Position numbers and translations under genes: made by a program
NCBI RefSeq assembly: GCF_013337115.1
Contig: NZ_SGWE01000004.1
Span: 1,250,001 to 1,314,000 of the forward strand
DNA from: Deinococcus sp. JMULE3
GTDB lineage: Bacteria > Deinococcota > Deinococci > Deinococcales > Deinococcaceae
Direction: 5' to 3'
DNA: 64,000 nt
In this document: in pieces, positions 55,881 through 64,000 of the stretch
How the letters are laid out: each line of letters starts with the position of its first letter
Numbering within the stretch: the stretch's first letter is position 1
Notes under the pieces: model-generated
What the model was told of the DNA's origin: nothing
Databases searched by the model: none
Seen by the model: the letters and a program-made list of their open reading frames with translations, nothing else

Positions 55881-57260
<1,380 letters not shown>

Positions 57261-57279
57261 CTCTCCTCCCCTGCCCCGC

Positions 57280-57942
57280 TCAGCGTTCCACGCGGTAGCC
57301 GCGTCCCCGCTCGGACGTGATCGCCTCGGGCGCCAGCTTGCGCCGCACGTAGCGCACGTACACGTCCACGATCCGGGCCTCGCCGTCGAACTCGGGGCCC
57401 CACACGCGGTCGATCAGGTCCTCACGGGTGAACCAGCGTTCCGGCGACTGCGACAGGACCTCCAGCAGCGCGTACTCGCGGCCCGTCACAGCCACCTCCG
57501 CGCCGTCCCAGGTGACGGTGCGCGCCACGGTGTCCAGCGTGCCGCGCCCCTGCGCGAACGCCACGCGCGGCGCACCCGACCCCCGCTCACGGCGCGACAG
57601 GGCCCGCAGGGTCGCCAGCAGTTCCGGCACCGCGAACGGCTTGACCAGATACGCGTCCCCGCCCAGGTCCAGGCCCTCCACCCGGTCGGTCAGTTCCCCG
57701 CGCGCCGTCAGGAACAGAATCGCGGACTCCACGCCCTGCTCGCGCAGCTCGCGCGCCACGGCGAAACCGTCCATACCAGGCAGCATCACGTCCAGGATCA
57801 CCAGCGGGTACTCGCCCAGCGCGGCCTGTTCCAGCCCTTCCGGGCCGGTCTGCGCCCAGGTGACGGCGTACCCGGCCTCGCGCAGCGCCTCCACGGTGGG
57901 CTGCGCGATGCGGGCGTCGTCCTCCACGAGCAGCAGTCTCAT
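57280..57942 (-). CDS. OmpR-type response regulator
   Basis: 220 aa. Receiver domain: [10 protein letters not shown] acidic pair, phospho-Asp in [20 protein letters not shown] lysine. C-terminal winged helix with [20 protein letters not shown] region and [12 protein letters not shown]. The ATG at 57942 has TACACT (complement of 57950-57955) 7 nt upstream; the frame runs further but without support. Operon with the kinase. Confidence 0.95.
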   Translation of the reverse strand: MRLLLVEDDARIAQPTVEALREAGYAVTWAQTGPEGLEQAALGEYPLVILDVMLPGMDGFAVARELREQGVESAILFLTARGELTDRVEGLDLGGDAYLVKPFAVPELLATLRALSRRERGSGAPRVAFAQGRGTLDTVARTVTWDGAEVAVTGREYALLEVLSQSPERWFTREDLIDRVWGPEFDGEARIVDVYVRYVRRKLAPEAITSERGRGYRVER

Positions 57943-58023
57943 GAACCTCAGTGTAAGCGGGCCGGTTAACGGCACGTAAAACCGCCCCCACCGGAGCGGC
58001 AGGGGCGGCGACGGTGGAGGCGC

Positions 58024-58752
58024 TCAGCGCAGGGTGAAGGGGCGCCCCAGCGTGGGGAGGCTCATCGGCTGAGCGGTTTCGATACGCTGCGCCCATTTGA
58101 GGTTCGCCGCGATGCCGTTCGTCACACTGAAGGTGCGGGTGGTCTTGTCCTGGGTGATCTTGAGCGTGACCCAGTTCCATCCCTTGACCAGGCTGACGTT
58201 GTACTCGGTGATGTACGTGGAGGTCGGGTTGGAGTACGTGCACGTCTCCTTACCACTCAGCTTGGCGTTACGGTCGACGTAGAACAGTGTGGCCGCGGCA
58301 TCGGTGGTCCCGGTGACGTTCATGGGAGCGACGATGACGTCCGCAGTGGCGTCGGTCAGCAGGAGTGGCGAGGCTCCCCGGACGGCCATGTCGCTGATCT
58401 CGATCTTGCCCGTGCATTCGCTGGGCGTGCCGGAGTTCTCGAAGCCGGTCAGGTCACTGTCCTTGGGGGTGGGCAGGCTGGCGAAGCTGAATTTGCCGTC
58501 TGCGCTCAGCGTCGTTTCGCCGGTCTTGACCGGCGCCTGGGTCGTGTTGTCCAGCATGTTGAACGTGACCTTGCCCGCACCGCCGCTCCAGGCGGTGTAG
58601 GTGGTGGTGGCGTTGCCGCTGGCGTCGTAGGTCACCTTGGCGTCCATCAGGGTGCCGCCCGCGGTGGTGACGGGTTTGGGGGCGCGGTTGAACAGGCCGC
58701 AGGAGCCCAGGGCGAGAGGCGCGAGGAGCAGCAGGGGAGCAAGTTTTTTCAT
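58024..58752 (-). CDS. lipoprotein of unknown function
   Basis: 242 aa with signal MKKLAPLLLLAPLALGSC (lipobox LGSC, Cys18). Mature region beta-rich, two further cysteines (SECTGK and ETCTYS). No family recognised. TAGCAT (complement of 58762-58767) is 9 nt before the ATG. Located just upstream of the two-component operon on the same strand. Confidence 0.8.
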   Translation of the reverse strand: MKKLAPLLLLAPLALGSCGLFNRAPKPVTTAGGTLMDAKVTYDASGNATTTYTAWSGGAGKVTFNMLDNTTQAPVKTGETTLSADGKFSFASLPTPKDSDLTGFENSGTPSECTGKIEISDMAVRGASPLLLTDATADVIVAPMNVTGTTDAAATLFYVDRNAKLSGKETCTYSNPTSTYITEYNVSLVKGWNWVTLKITQDKTTRTFSVTNGIAANLKWAQRIETAQPMSLPTLGRPFTLR

Positions 58753-58808
58753 ACGGCGCTCATGCTAGTGATTCCTCAGCTGGAATGCCGGTCAGATGCG
58801 CTTGACAA

Positions 58809-59171
58809 TCAGCCCCCCAGGGCGCGCCAGATCGTCCAGCCGAGCAGGCTGAGCAGGGTCAGGACTGTCAGTGCGGCGGCGGGGATCAGCCAGGGCAGGC
58901 GGCGCTGGACGCTCAGGCTGCGGGTCTGCGCCTGCGCCAGGACGGGCGCGGGGAGGGTGCGGGCGGCGAGGGCCAGCAGGGTCGGGACGATCAGGATGTC
59001 GTCGGCGACGCCCAGGATGGGGGTCAGGTCCGGCAGGAGGTCCAGGGGCAGCAGCGCGTAGGCCAGCGCCAGGGCGGCCATGAGTTTCGCGCCCGCGGGC
59101 GTGCGGCGGTCATTGAGGGCGAACAGCAGGGCCAGCGCGTCGCGCCATACGGCCCGGACTCGGGTGATCAC
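58809..59171 (-). CDS. YkvA-like DUF1232 membrane protein
   Basis: 120 aa. AYALLPLDLLPDLTPILGVADD is the DUF1232 core (about residues 38-60), followed by a C-terminal membrane helix (LIPAAALTVLTLLSLLGW). Function unknown. Starts 15 nt after the glycosyltransferase gene and appears to be the last gene of that operon. Confidence 0.87.
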   Translation of the reverse strand: MITRVRAVWRDALALLFALNDRRTPAGAKLMAALALAYALLPLDLLPDLTPILGVADDILIVPTLLALAARTLPAPVLAQAQTRSLSVQRRLPWLIPAAALTVLTLLSLLGWTIWRALGG

Positions 59172-59186
59172 GCCCGCAGGTACGGG

Positions 59187-60635
59187 TCAGGTGGGGTCCG
59201 GGTTCCGGGGGGGCTCGCCCGCGTCGGGGGGTGGCGTGGGGGGGGTGCCGGTGTCGATGCGGCGGCGTTCCATCTTGCCCCACTGTCCGGCGCGCAGCGG
59301 GCCGGTCAGGGTCGCCCAGAAGCGGATCAGGAGGGTCCACTGCCGGAAGCCGAGGTTGTCCAGCAGCGCGAAGCCCAGCAGCAGCAGGCGGTCGCCGGGC
59401 CGGGAGATGCGCTGCCGGAGGAACACCTCGACGCTCTGGGCGCTGAAGGAGATCAGGGTGCCGTACGCGATGGCCAGCAGGAAGAACAGCGCCACGAACG
59501 GCGCGCTGAATTTGCCCGTGACGACCAGACCGATCGCCAGGGCGTACCCGGTGAGTTCGATGACGGGCGCGAGGGCCTCGAAGAACACGTAGTACGGCAT
59601 GGATACCAGTCCGATGCGGCCGTAGCGGGGGTTCAGGAACATGCGGCGGTGCTTCCAGAGGGCCTCGATCAGGCCGCGCTGCCAGCGGTCCCGCTGCCTT
59701 CGCAGGAGGTTCCAGGTATCGGGCACCTGTGTCCAGCAGATCGGGTCGATGACGTACGTGATCGCGTAGGGGCGGCGCTGCTCGCGCGCGTGGCGGTGCA
59801 GCCGCACGATGAGTTCCATGTCCTCGCCGACGGTGTCGTGCGCGTACCCGCCGACCTGCAGGGCCACGTCGCGGCGGAACAGGCCGAACGCGCCGGAGAT
59901 GATCAGCAGCAGTCCGAAGGCGCTGAGGGTGGTGCGGCCCACCAGGAACGCGCGGATGTACTCGACGATCTGGAAGCGTTCGACGGCAGTGCGGGGCAGG
60001 TGCAGGTCCACGATCCGCCCGCCTTTGAACACGGCGCCGTTCAGGGGGCGGACGGTGCCGCCCACGACGAGCAGGCTGTCGTCGTCCGCGAAGCGCCGCG
60101 CGACCCGCAGCAGCGCCTCCTCGTCCAGGAGACTGTCGGCGTCCAGCGCGCAGAACAGCGGGTAGCGGGCGTACTGCATGGCGACGTTCAGCGAGTCGGC
60201 CTTCCCGCCGTTCTCCTTGTCGATGACGATCAGGCGGTCCTCGCGGGCGCTGCGGTACGTGCCGCGCACGGGTTTGGTGGGGATGGTCAGCGGGACGACC
60301 ATGTGCGCGGGGTGCAGGTCGAAGGTCCGCGAGAGGACGTCCAGGGTCCCGTCGCGGCTGCCGTCGTTCACGACGATCACCTCGAACTGCGGGTAGCGGA
60401 GGTTCAGGAAGGACTGCACGCTGGCCTCGATGGTCGCCTCCTCGTTGTAGGCGGGCACCAGCAGCGAGATGGGTTTATGCGTCTGCCCCAGCAGCAGCGC
60501 GTCGAAGCGCAGCGTCTGGTGGCGGCGCATGCTCAGCGCCAGCTGGCGCACGGTGGTCGTCAGCCCGATGGCGTACCCGACGTTCATCAGCGCGAAGTAC
60601 ACCAGGAACAGGAATTCGACGACCGTGAGGTTCAT
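59187..60635 (-). CDS. processive membrane glycosyltransferase (GT2)
   Basis: 482 aa. One N-terminal and about four C-terminal membrane helices. The GT2 catalytic set is complete: SLLVPAYNEEATI, VVNDGSRDGT, ALDADSLL, GEDMEL and RRQRDRWQRG (QxxRW). The set is typical of polysaccharide synthases such as poly-GlcNAc, hyaluronan or cellulose enzymes. Probably makes or exports an exopolysaccharide. The ATG overlaps the HEAT gene stop (ATGA). The product sugar is not predictable. Confidence 0.92.
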   Translation of the reverse strand: MNLTVVEFLFLVYFALMNVGYAIGLTTTVRQLALSMRRHQTLRFDALLLGQTHKPISLLVPAYNEEATIEASVQSFLNLRYPQFEVIVVNDGSRDGTLDVLSRTFDLHPAHMVVPLTIPTKPVRGTYRSAREDRLIVIDKENGGKADSLNVAMQYARYPLFCALDADSLLDEEALLRVARRFADDDSLLVVGGTVRPLNGAVFKGGRIVDLHLPRTAVERFQIVEYIRAFLVGRTTLSAFGLLLIISGAFGLFRRDVALQVGGYAHDTVGEDMELIVRLHRHAREQRRPYAITYVIDPICWTQVPDTWNLLRRQRDRWQRGLIEALWKHRRMFLNPRYGRIGLVSMPYYVFFEALAPVIELTGYALAIGLVVTGKFSAPFVALFFLLAIAYGTLISFSAQSVEVFLRQRISRPGDRLLLLGFALLDNLGFRQWTLLIRFWATLTGPLRAGQWGKMERRRIDTGTPPTPPPDAGEPPRNPDPT

Positions 60636-61822
60636 GCGGCAGGTTCATTCTGCGGCAAGGTGGCGCGGGCCATGTCACGCGCGAAGCGGTCCGGGTGGTT
60701 CAGGGCGGCGGCGCCCAGCGCGGCGCGGCCCGCCCGGCTGCGCTGCAGCGCGCGGGCCGCGTGGTGCCGCACCCACCAGTTCGGGTCGCCCAGCAGCCGC
60801 CACAGCGTCCGGACCGGGGGGCGCGGGAAGGTTCCCAGCGCCTGGGCGCTCATGGCGCGCACCGGCCACGCCGCGTCCCGGCTGAGCTGCCAGACCTCCC
60901 GGCGAAGCGGCGCGCTGTCCGGGTGCGCCCCGGCGTACAGGCGCAGCGCTCCGGCCCGCACGCCGGGACTCGCGTCGCGCAGCAGCGTTGGGACCAGATC
61001 CGCGTGCCGTCCGGGGTCGATGCGCCCGGCGGTGTCCACGGCCAGTTCCCGCCAGGGGTCGCGCGGGTCGGCGGCCAGGGCGCGCACCAGCGGTTCGGCG
61101 GCGGGGCCGATCAGGCACAGCGCCTCGCGCACCTGCTGCGTCGAGAATCGCCCCGACGTGAGTGCCGGCAGCAGCGCCGCGGGGACCGCCTGCCCGCCGC
61201 GCGCGAGTCGCGTGACGCCCAGCAGCGCCAGCAGCCGCAGCGAGGTGCTGGTTTCCCCCAGCAGCGCCAGGAAGACCGGCAGGCTGCGGGGGTCCTGGAC
61301 GGTCACGAGCCGTTCGAGCGCCAGGGAACGTTCGCTACTGCCCCGCCCGCGCCGGGCGACGCGCTCGTCGTGGGCGCGCAGGCCCAGCGTGTCGTACAGC
61401 GCGCTCAGGCGGGCGCCGTCGGCGTCACCGACCTCCTCGCGCAGGCGCAGCAGGGCCCGCACGCCCAGCGGGTCCAGCCCCGCCGGGGCGGGCGCGCCCG
61501 CCAGGAAGGCCTCCAGCCGGGCGCGCCACTCCAGGACCTGCGTCTCGGTCAGCGCGTCGCGGCGGGCGGTGACGGTCACGTACAGCAGTTGCGTGACCGT
61601 CAGGAGCAGCAGGGTGAGGCTCACGACGCCCAGCACGAGCAGCACGACCAGCAGCGACCGCGTGAACGACTGCGCGAACAGGTTCAGGAACAGCAGGTAC
61701 GTGAACACGATCATCGTGACGGTCAGGGTCACGCTGATGCCCAGCGCCATGCCGGTGAACGGCAGCAGCTGGAATTCGCGCCACATGGGCTGCACGCGGC
61801 CCCAGCCCGCAGGCCGGTTCAC
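60632..61822 (-). CDS. membrane-anchored HEAT-repeat protein
   Basis: About 396 aa. Two N-terminal helices (GMALGISVTLTVTMIVFTYL and LLVVLLVLGVVSLTLLLL) are followed by a cytosolic region of about 300 residues made of HEAT-like helical pairs (LVPTLLRDASPGVRAGALRL, LWRLLGDPNWWVRHHAARAL). A scaffold for the coupled glycosyltransferase is likely. GTG 61822 has no clear ribosome site; ATG 61786 is an alternative start. Confidence 0.82.
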   Translation of the reverse strand: MNRPAGWGRVQPMWREFQLLPFTGMALGISVTLTVTMIVFTYLLFLNLFAQSFTRSLLVVLLVLGVVSLTLLLLTVTQLLYVTVTARRDALTETQVLEWRARLEAFLAGAPAPAGLDPLGVRALLRLREEVGDADGARLSALYDTLGLRAHDERVARRGRGSSERSLALERLVTVQDPRSLPVFLALLGETSTSLRLLALLGVTRLARGGQAVPAALLPALTSGRFSTQQVREALCLIGPAAEPLVRALAADPRDPWRELAVDTAGRIDPGRHADLVPTLLRDASPGVRAGALRLYAGAHPDSAPLRREVWQLSRDAAWPVRAMSAQALGTFPRPPVRTLWRLLGDPNWWVRHHAARALQRSRAGRAALGAAALNHPDRFARDMARATLPQNEPAA

Positions 61823-61827
61823 GAGCG

Positions 61828-62300
61828 TTACTGCCCGTCAGCCATGACCTGCGCCGCACTCAGGCTCGCCTGGAGTTGCTGCAGGTCGGCGCGGCCCGGA
61901 TCGATCGCCAGCGCCTCGCGGTTGAGGGTCAGGGCCTCGGCGGCGCGGCCCTGCGCCCGCGCCACGAGCGCCAGCCCGTACCAGGCGTCCGCGTAGCGGG
62001 GGCTGCGGTCCAGGACCGCCTGGAAGTCCTGCCGGGCCGCCGCGAACTGCCCGGTCTGGTAGCGCGCGAACCCCCGCGGATGACCAGCGCGTCCGCGTCG
62101 ACCAGCAGGCCCTCGTCCGCGACGCCTGCCAGGAGCCGCTCGGCCTGCTGGAACTGCCCCTGCCGGTAGGCGCTGGCGGCGGCGGTGGTCGTCTGCGCCG
62201 CGAGCGGCTGCGTAGCCAGCCCCAGGGCCGTGGTGACCAGGGCGCTGCCCAGCAGCACCAGCAGGTTCCAGCGGCCCAGTGTGTGGCGACCCAGTCTCAT
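61828..62300 (-). pseudogene. exported TPR protein split by a frameshift
   Basis: The ATG at 62300, with TATCCT (complement of 62307-62312) 6 nt upstream, starts a signal-anchor (LLVLLGSALVTTALGLA) and one TPR-like unit. The frame is then lost at the C5 run 62071-62075. One extra base restores VIRGGFARYQTGQF and a second TPR block ending QVMADGQ at 61828, giving about 157 aa. First gene of the operon with HEAT and GT2 genes. Possibly a sequencing error. Confidence 0.8.
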
Positions 62301-62400
62301 GAGTGCAGGATAGCCACGGGCCTCTGAATGGAATCTGACAGCGGAACGTGAACTGCACGACTTTTTTCACGTCCCCCACCGGGCGGGGCGGTCCGCGTGC

Positions 62401-62494
62401 TATCCTCCAGCGGTCAGTTGCCTCAGGGCGACTCTGGAGGATCAGTAGAACCCGGCTCGCCCCGCGCGAGCCCACGTGTACCGCGAGGACACGT
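62401..62494 (+). ncRNA. structured intergenic region, candidate RNA or leader
   Basis: Three successive perfect stems: ATCCTCCAG (62402-62410) with 62434-62442, GGCTCG with CGAGCC (62454-62472), ACGTGT with ACACGT (62474-62494). TATCCT at 62401-62406 with an upstream TG forms an extended -10 box. The 423-bp gap 62301-62723 has no gene. Could be the 5' part of a long rplU leader or a separate small RNA. Confidence 0.4.
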
Positions 62495-62607
62495 TCACCA
62501 GACCCGGGAACCCGCACGCAACCGAAGAGCCCTCCCCCGCCCCGCGCGGGCCGAGCGCCGTTGCCTGCCACCCCCGAGTCTGCGCTGATCCGCCGGACCC
62601 GGACGGG

Positions 62608-62636
62608 TTCCCTATACCTGAACGGTGTGTTACAGT
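62608..62636 (+). promoter_or_regulatory. probable rplU promoter
   Basis: TTCCCT at 62608-62613, a 17-bp spacer and TACAGT at 62631-62636, about 80 bp before the L21 start. The -35 is weak. Confidence 0.5.
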
Positions 62637-62723
62637 ACTTGCTTGGTGACCCGCCGAGCGGGTGCAGCAGGCCAAGGCCGCCCAGGGCAGCGATCCCTCG
62701 GGCGCGCGGCAGGAGGAAACACC

Positions 62724-63026
62724 ATGTTTGCAATCATTCAGACCGGCGGGAAGCAGTACCGCGTGCAGGAAGGCGACGTCATCCGCGTCGAGAGCCTGAA
62801 AGGCGAGGCGGGCGACAAGCTCGACCTGACCCCCATCTTCGTGGGCGGCGACCAGACCGTCTTCGGCGACGCCGCCGGCAAGTTCACCGTGAACGCCGAA
62901 GTCGTCGCACACGGCCGTGGCGAGAAGATCTACGTGCGCAAGTACAAGAGCGGCATCCAGTACCGCCGCCGCACGGGCCACCGCCAGGACTACACCGCGA
63001 TCAAGATCCTGGGCATCAAGGGCTAA
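62724..63026 (+). CDS. rplU: 50S ribosomal protein L21
   Basis: 100 aa, full length: begins [18 protein letters not shown] and ends [14 protein letters not shown], with the [16 protein letters not shown] signature. A strong AGGAGG lies 7-8 nt before the ATG; the upstream in-frame extension is not coding. Followed after 14 nt by rpmA and then obg, the common bacterial order. Confidence 0.98.
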   Translation: MFAIIQTGGKQYRVQEGDVIRVESLKGEAGDKLDLTPIFVGGDQTVFGDAAGKFTVNAEVVAHGRGEKIYVRKYKSGIQYRRRTGHRQDYTAIKILGIKG

Positions 63027-63040
63027 GGGAGGATACCGAC

Positions 63041-63313
63041 ATGGCACACAAGAAAGGCGTAGGTTCGTCCAAGAACGGACGTGACAGCCAGCCCAAGTAC
63101 CTGGGCGTGAAGAAGTTCGGCGGCGAGCAGGTCCTGGCCGGGAACATCCTCGTCCGTCAGCGCGGCACCAAGTTCAAGGCCGGCCCGAACGTGGGCATGG
63201 GCCGCGACCACACCCTCTTCGCCCTGGAGAGCGGCAAGGTCGTGTTCAGCAACCGTGGCAACAAGGGCCGCTTCATCAGCATCGAAGTGCCCACCGCCGC
63301 CGCCGCTGACTGA
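63041..63313 (+). CDS. rpmA: 50S ribosomal protein L27
   Basis: 90 aa. Starts [19 protein letters not shown], with the conserved [20 protein letters not shown] region and [20 protein letters not shown]. The N-terminal tail reaches the peptidyl-transferase centre. GGGAGG lies about 8 nt before the ATG. A stem-loop follows. Confidence 0.98.
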   Translation: MAHKKGVGSSKNGRDSQPKYLGVKKFGGEQVLAGNILVRQRGTKFKAGPNVGMGRDHTLFALESGKVVFSNRGNKGRFISIEVPTAAAAD

Positions 63314-63336
63314 TCAGCGCGGCAGGTTCTTTCGCG

Positions 63337-63372
63337 GGAGCGCCTCAGCCCGGTTGACGGGTCGGGCGCTCC
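63337..63372 (+). terminator. hairpin between rpmA and obg
   Basis: GGAGCGCC (63337-63344) pairs with GGCGCTCC (63365-63372), then TTTG. A weak terminator or attenuator inside the L21-L27-Obg cluster. Confidence 0.6.
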
Positions 63373-63472
63373 TTTGCTGCTGCCCCCACGTGGGGCGGCG
63401 TCGTACAGTGGCACCCAGCAGTGGTGCCGGGCGGGGACGCACACGCGCCTTGCCCCAAGGGAGGTGAGGCCA

Positions 63473-64000
63473 GTGGCGTTTCGTGACGTCCTGAATATCG
63501 AGGTGGCGGCCGGGAACGGCGGGGACGGCAGCATGTCCTTCCACCGCGCGAAGTACATGGAGAAGGGTGGCCCGGACGGCGGGCACGGCGGGCGGGGTGG
63601 CAGCATCATCCTGCGCGCCATCGAGGGCGTCGAGTCGCTGGAGCGTCTGGTGGGCCGCCGCAAGTTCAAGGCCCCGAACGGCGCGTACGGCGAGGGCCGC
63701 CTGCGTCAGGGCGGGGACGGCGAGGACATCTTCATCGACGTACCCGTCGGCACGACCGCGTTCGACGAGACGACCGGGAAGGTCATCGCGGACCTCGTGC
63801 GGGTCGGGCAGGAGAAGGTCATCGCGCGCGGCGGCTTCGGCGGGCGCGGGAACAGCACCTTCGTGAGCAGCACCCGTCAGGCGCCGCGTTTCGCGGAGCT
63901 GGGCACGCCCGGCCAGAAGCGCCGCGTGCGGCTGGAACTGCGCCTGATCGCGGACGTGGGCCTGGTCGGCTACCCGAACGCCGGGAAGAGCAGCCTGCTC
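63473..64000 (+). CDS. obg: GTPase Obg/CgtA, 3' end outside window
   Basis: 176 codons are visible of an Obg GTPase, a ribosome-assembly and stress factor. The Gly-rich Obg fold appears ([28 protein letters not shown]), and the window ends within the P-loop [14 protein letters not shown] start at 63473 with GGGAGGTGA upstream. TACAGT near 63402 may be a -10 box of its own promoter. Confidence 0.95.
   Translation, partial: MAFRDVLNIEVAAGNGGDGSMSFHRAKYMEKGGPDGGHGGRGGSIILRAIEGVESLERLVGRRKFKAPNGAYGEGRLRQGGDGEDIFIDVPVGTTAFDETTGKVIADLVRVGQEKVIARGGFGGRGNSTFVSSTRQAPRFAELGTPGQKRRVRLELRLIADVGLVGYPNAGKSSLL

Overview
The window is chromosomal DNA of a high-GC bacterium, almost certainly a Deinococcus. 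The evidence is protein-level: a CrtO-type carotene ketolase, CruF, CrtD and a carotenoid cytochrome P450 (the late steps of deinoxanthin synthesis), a bacillithiol-type deacetylase, a 7Fe ferredoxin, and many genes whose start codon lies 5-9 nt downstream of a TANNNT -10 box, the signature of the leaderless mRNAs known from Deinococcus. All identifications come from reading the sequence; no database search was run.

Layout. 1-12 kb: 3' part of glyA, an HD-GYP phosphodiesterase, two small genes, then the leftward gltB-gltD glutamate synthase operon, and two metallophosphoesterase genes. 12-18 kb: a cluster of intergenic repeats, an M24 peptidase, an alpha/beta-hydrolase-like protein, and the para-aminobenzoate genes pabBA (fused) and pabC. 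18-29 kb: a rightward carotenoid block: crtO, a NUDIX gene, cruF, an acyltransferase, a glycosyltransferase, a secreted protein, crtD and a P450, then a frameshifted DUF418 gene, a low-molecular-weight phosphatase and khpB. 29-36.7 kb: prmC, a sugar symporter/YdjC deacetylase pair, an acyl-ACP desaturase, a 1-Cys peroxiredoxin coupled to a lone ParA, and bshB1.

36.7-39.1 kb: a tRNA-Thr(CGT) gene carrying a 2.3-kb integrated island. The island is bounded by a 45-bp duplication of the tRNA 3' part. It is AT-rich in a roughly 70% GC chromosome and holds an N-terminally truncated tyrosine recombinase, paired 11-bp-periodic arm-type repeats, and one cargo gene (now split by a frameshift) ending in a HEPN-like R-x4-H motif. 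This is the best candidate for an undescribed, possibly anti-phage, system.

39-50 kb: an acetyltransferase, conserved unknowns, a methyltransferase, a TM2-domain protein with SWVD repeats, metY, a lipoprotein, a creatininase-family enzyme, and the riboflavin operon (FMN riboswitch, ribD, ribE, ribBA, ribH). 50-64 kb: an NmrA-like protein, a beta-propeller-like protein, a cysteine-free sirtuin, an M32 carboxypeptidase, ferredoxin, a nucleotidyltransferase, a two-component system, a lipoprotein, a membrane glycosyltransferase operon (TPR, HEAT, GT2, DUF1232), and rplU-rpmA-obg at the right edge.

Small noncoding repeats recur between genes. One family has at least five clear copies (plus one degenerate copy) with two stems whose sequences change while pairing is kept. 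Four apparent one-base deletions all fall in G tracts, so part of the gene breakage may be sequencing error.
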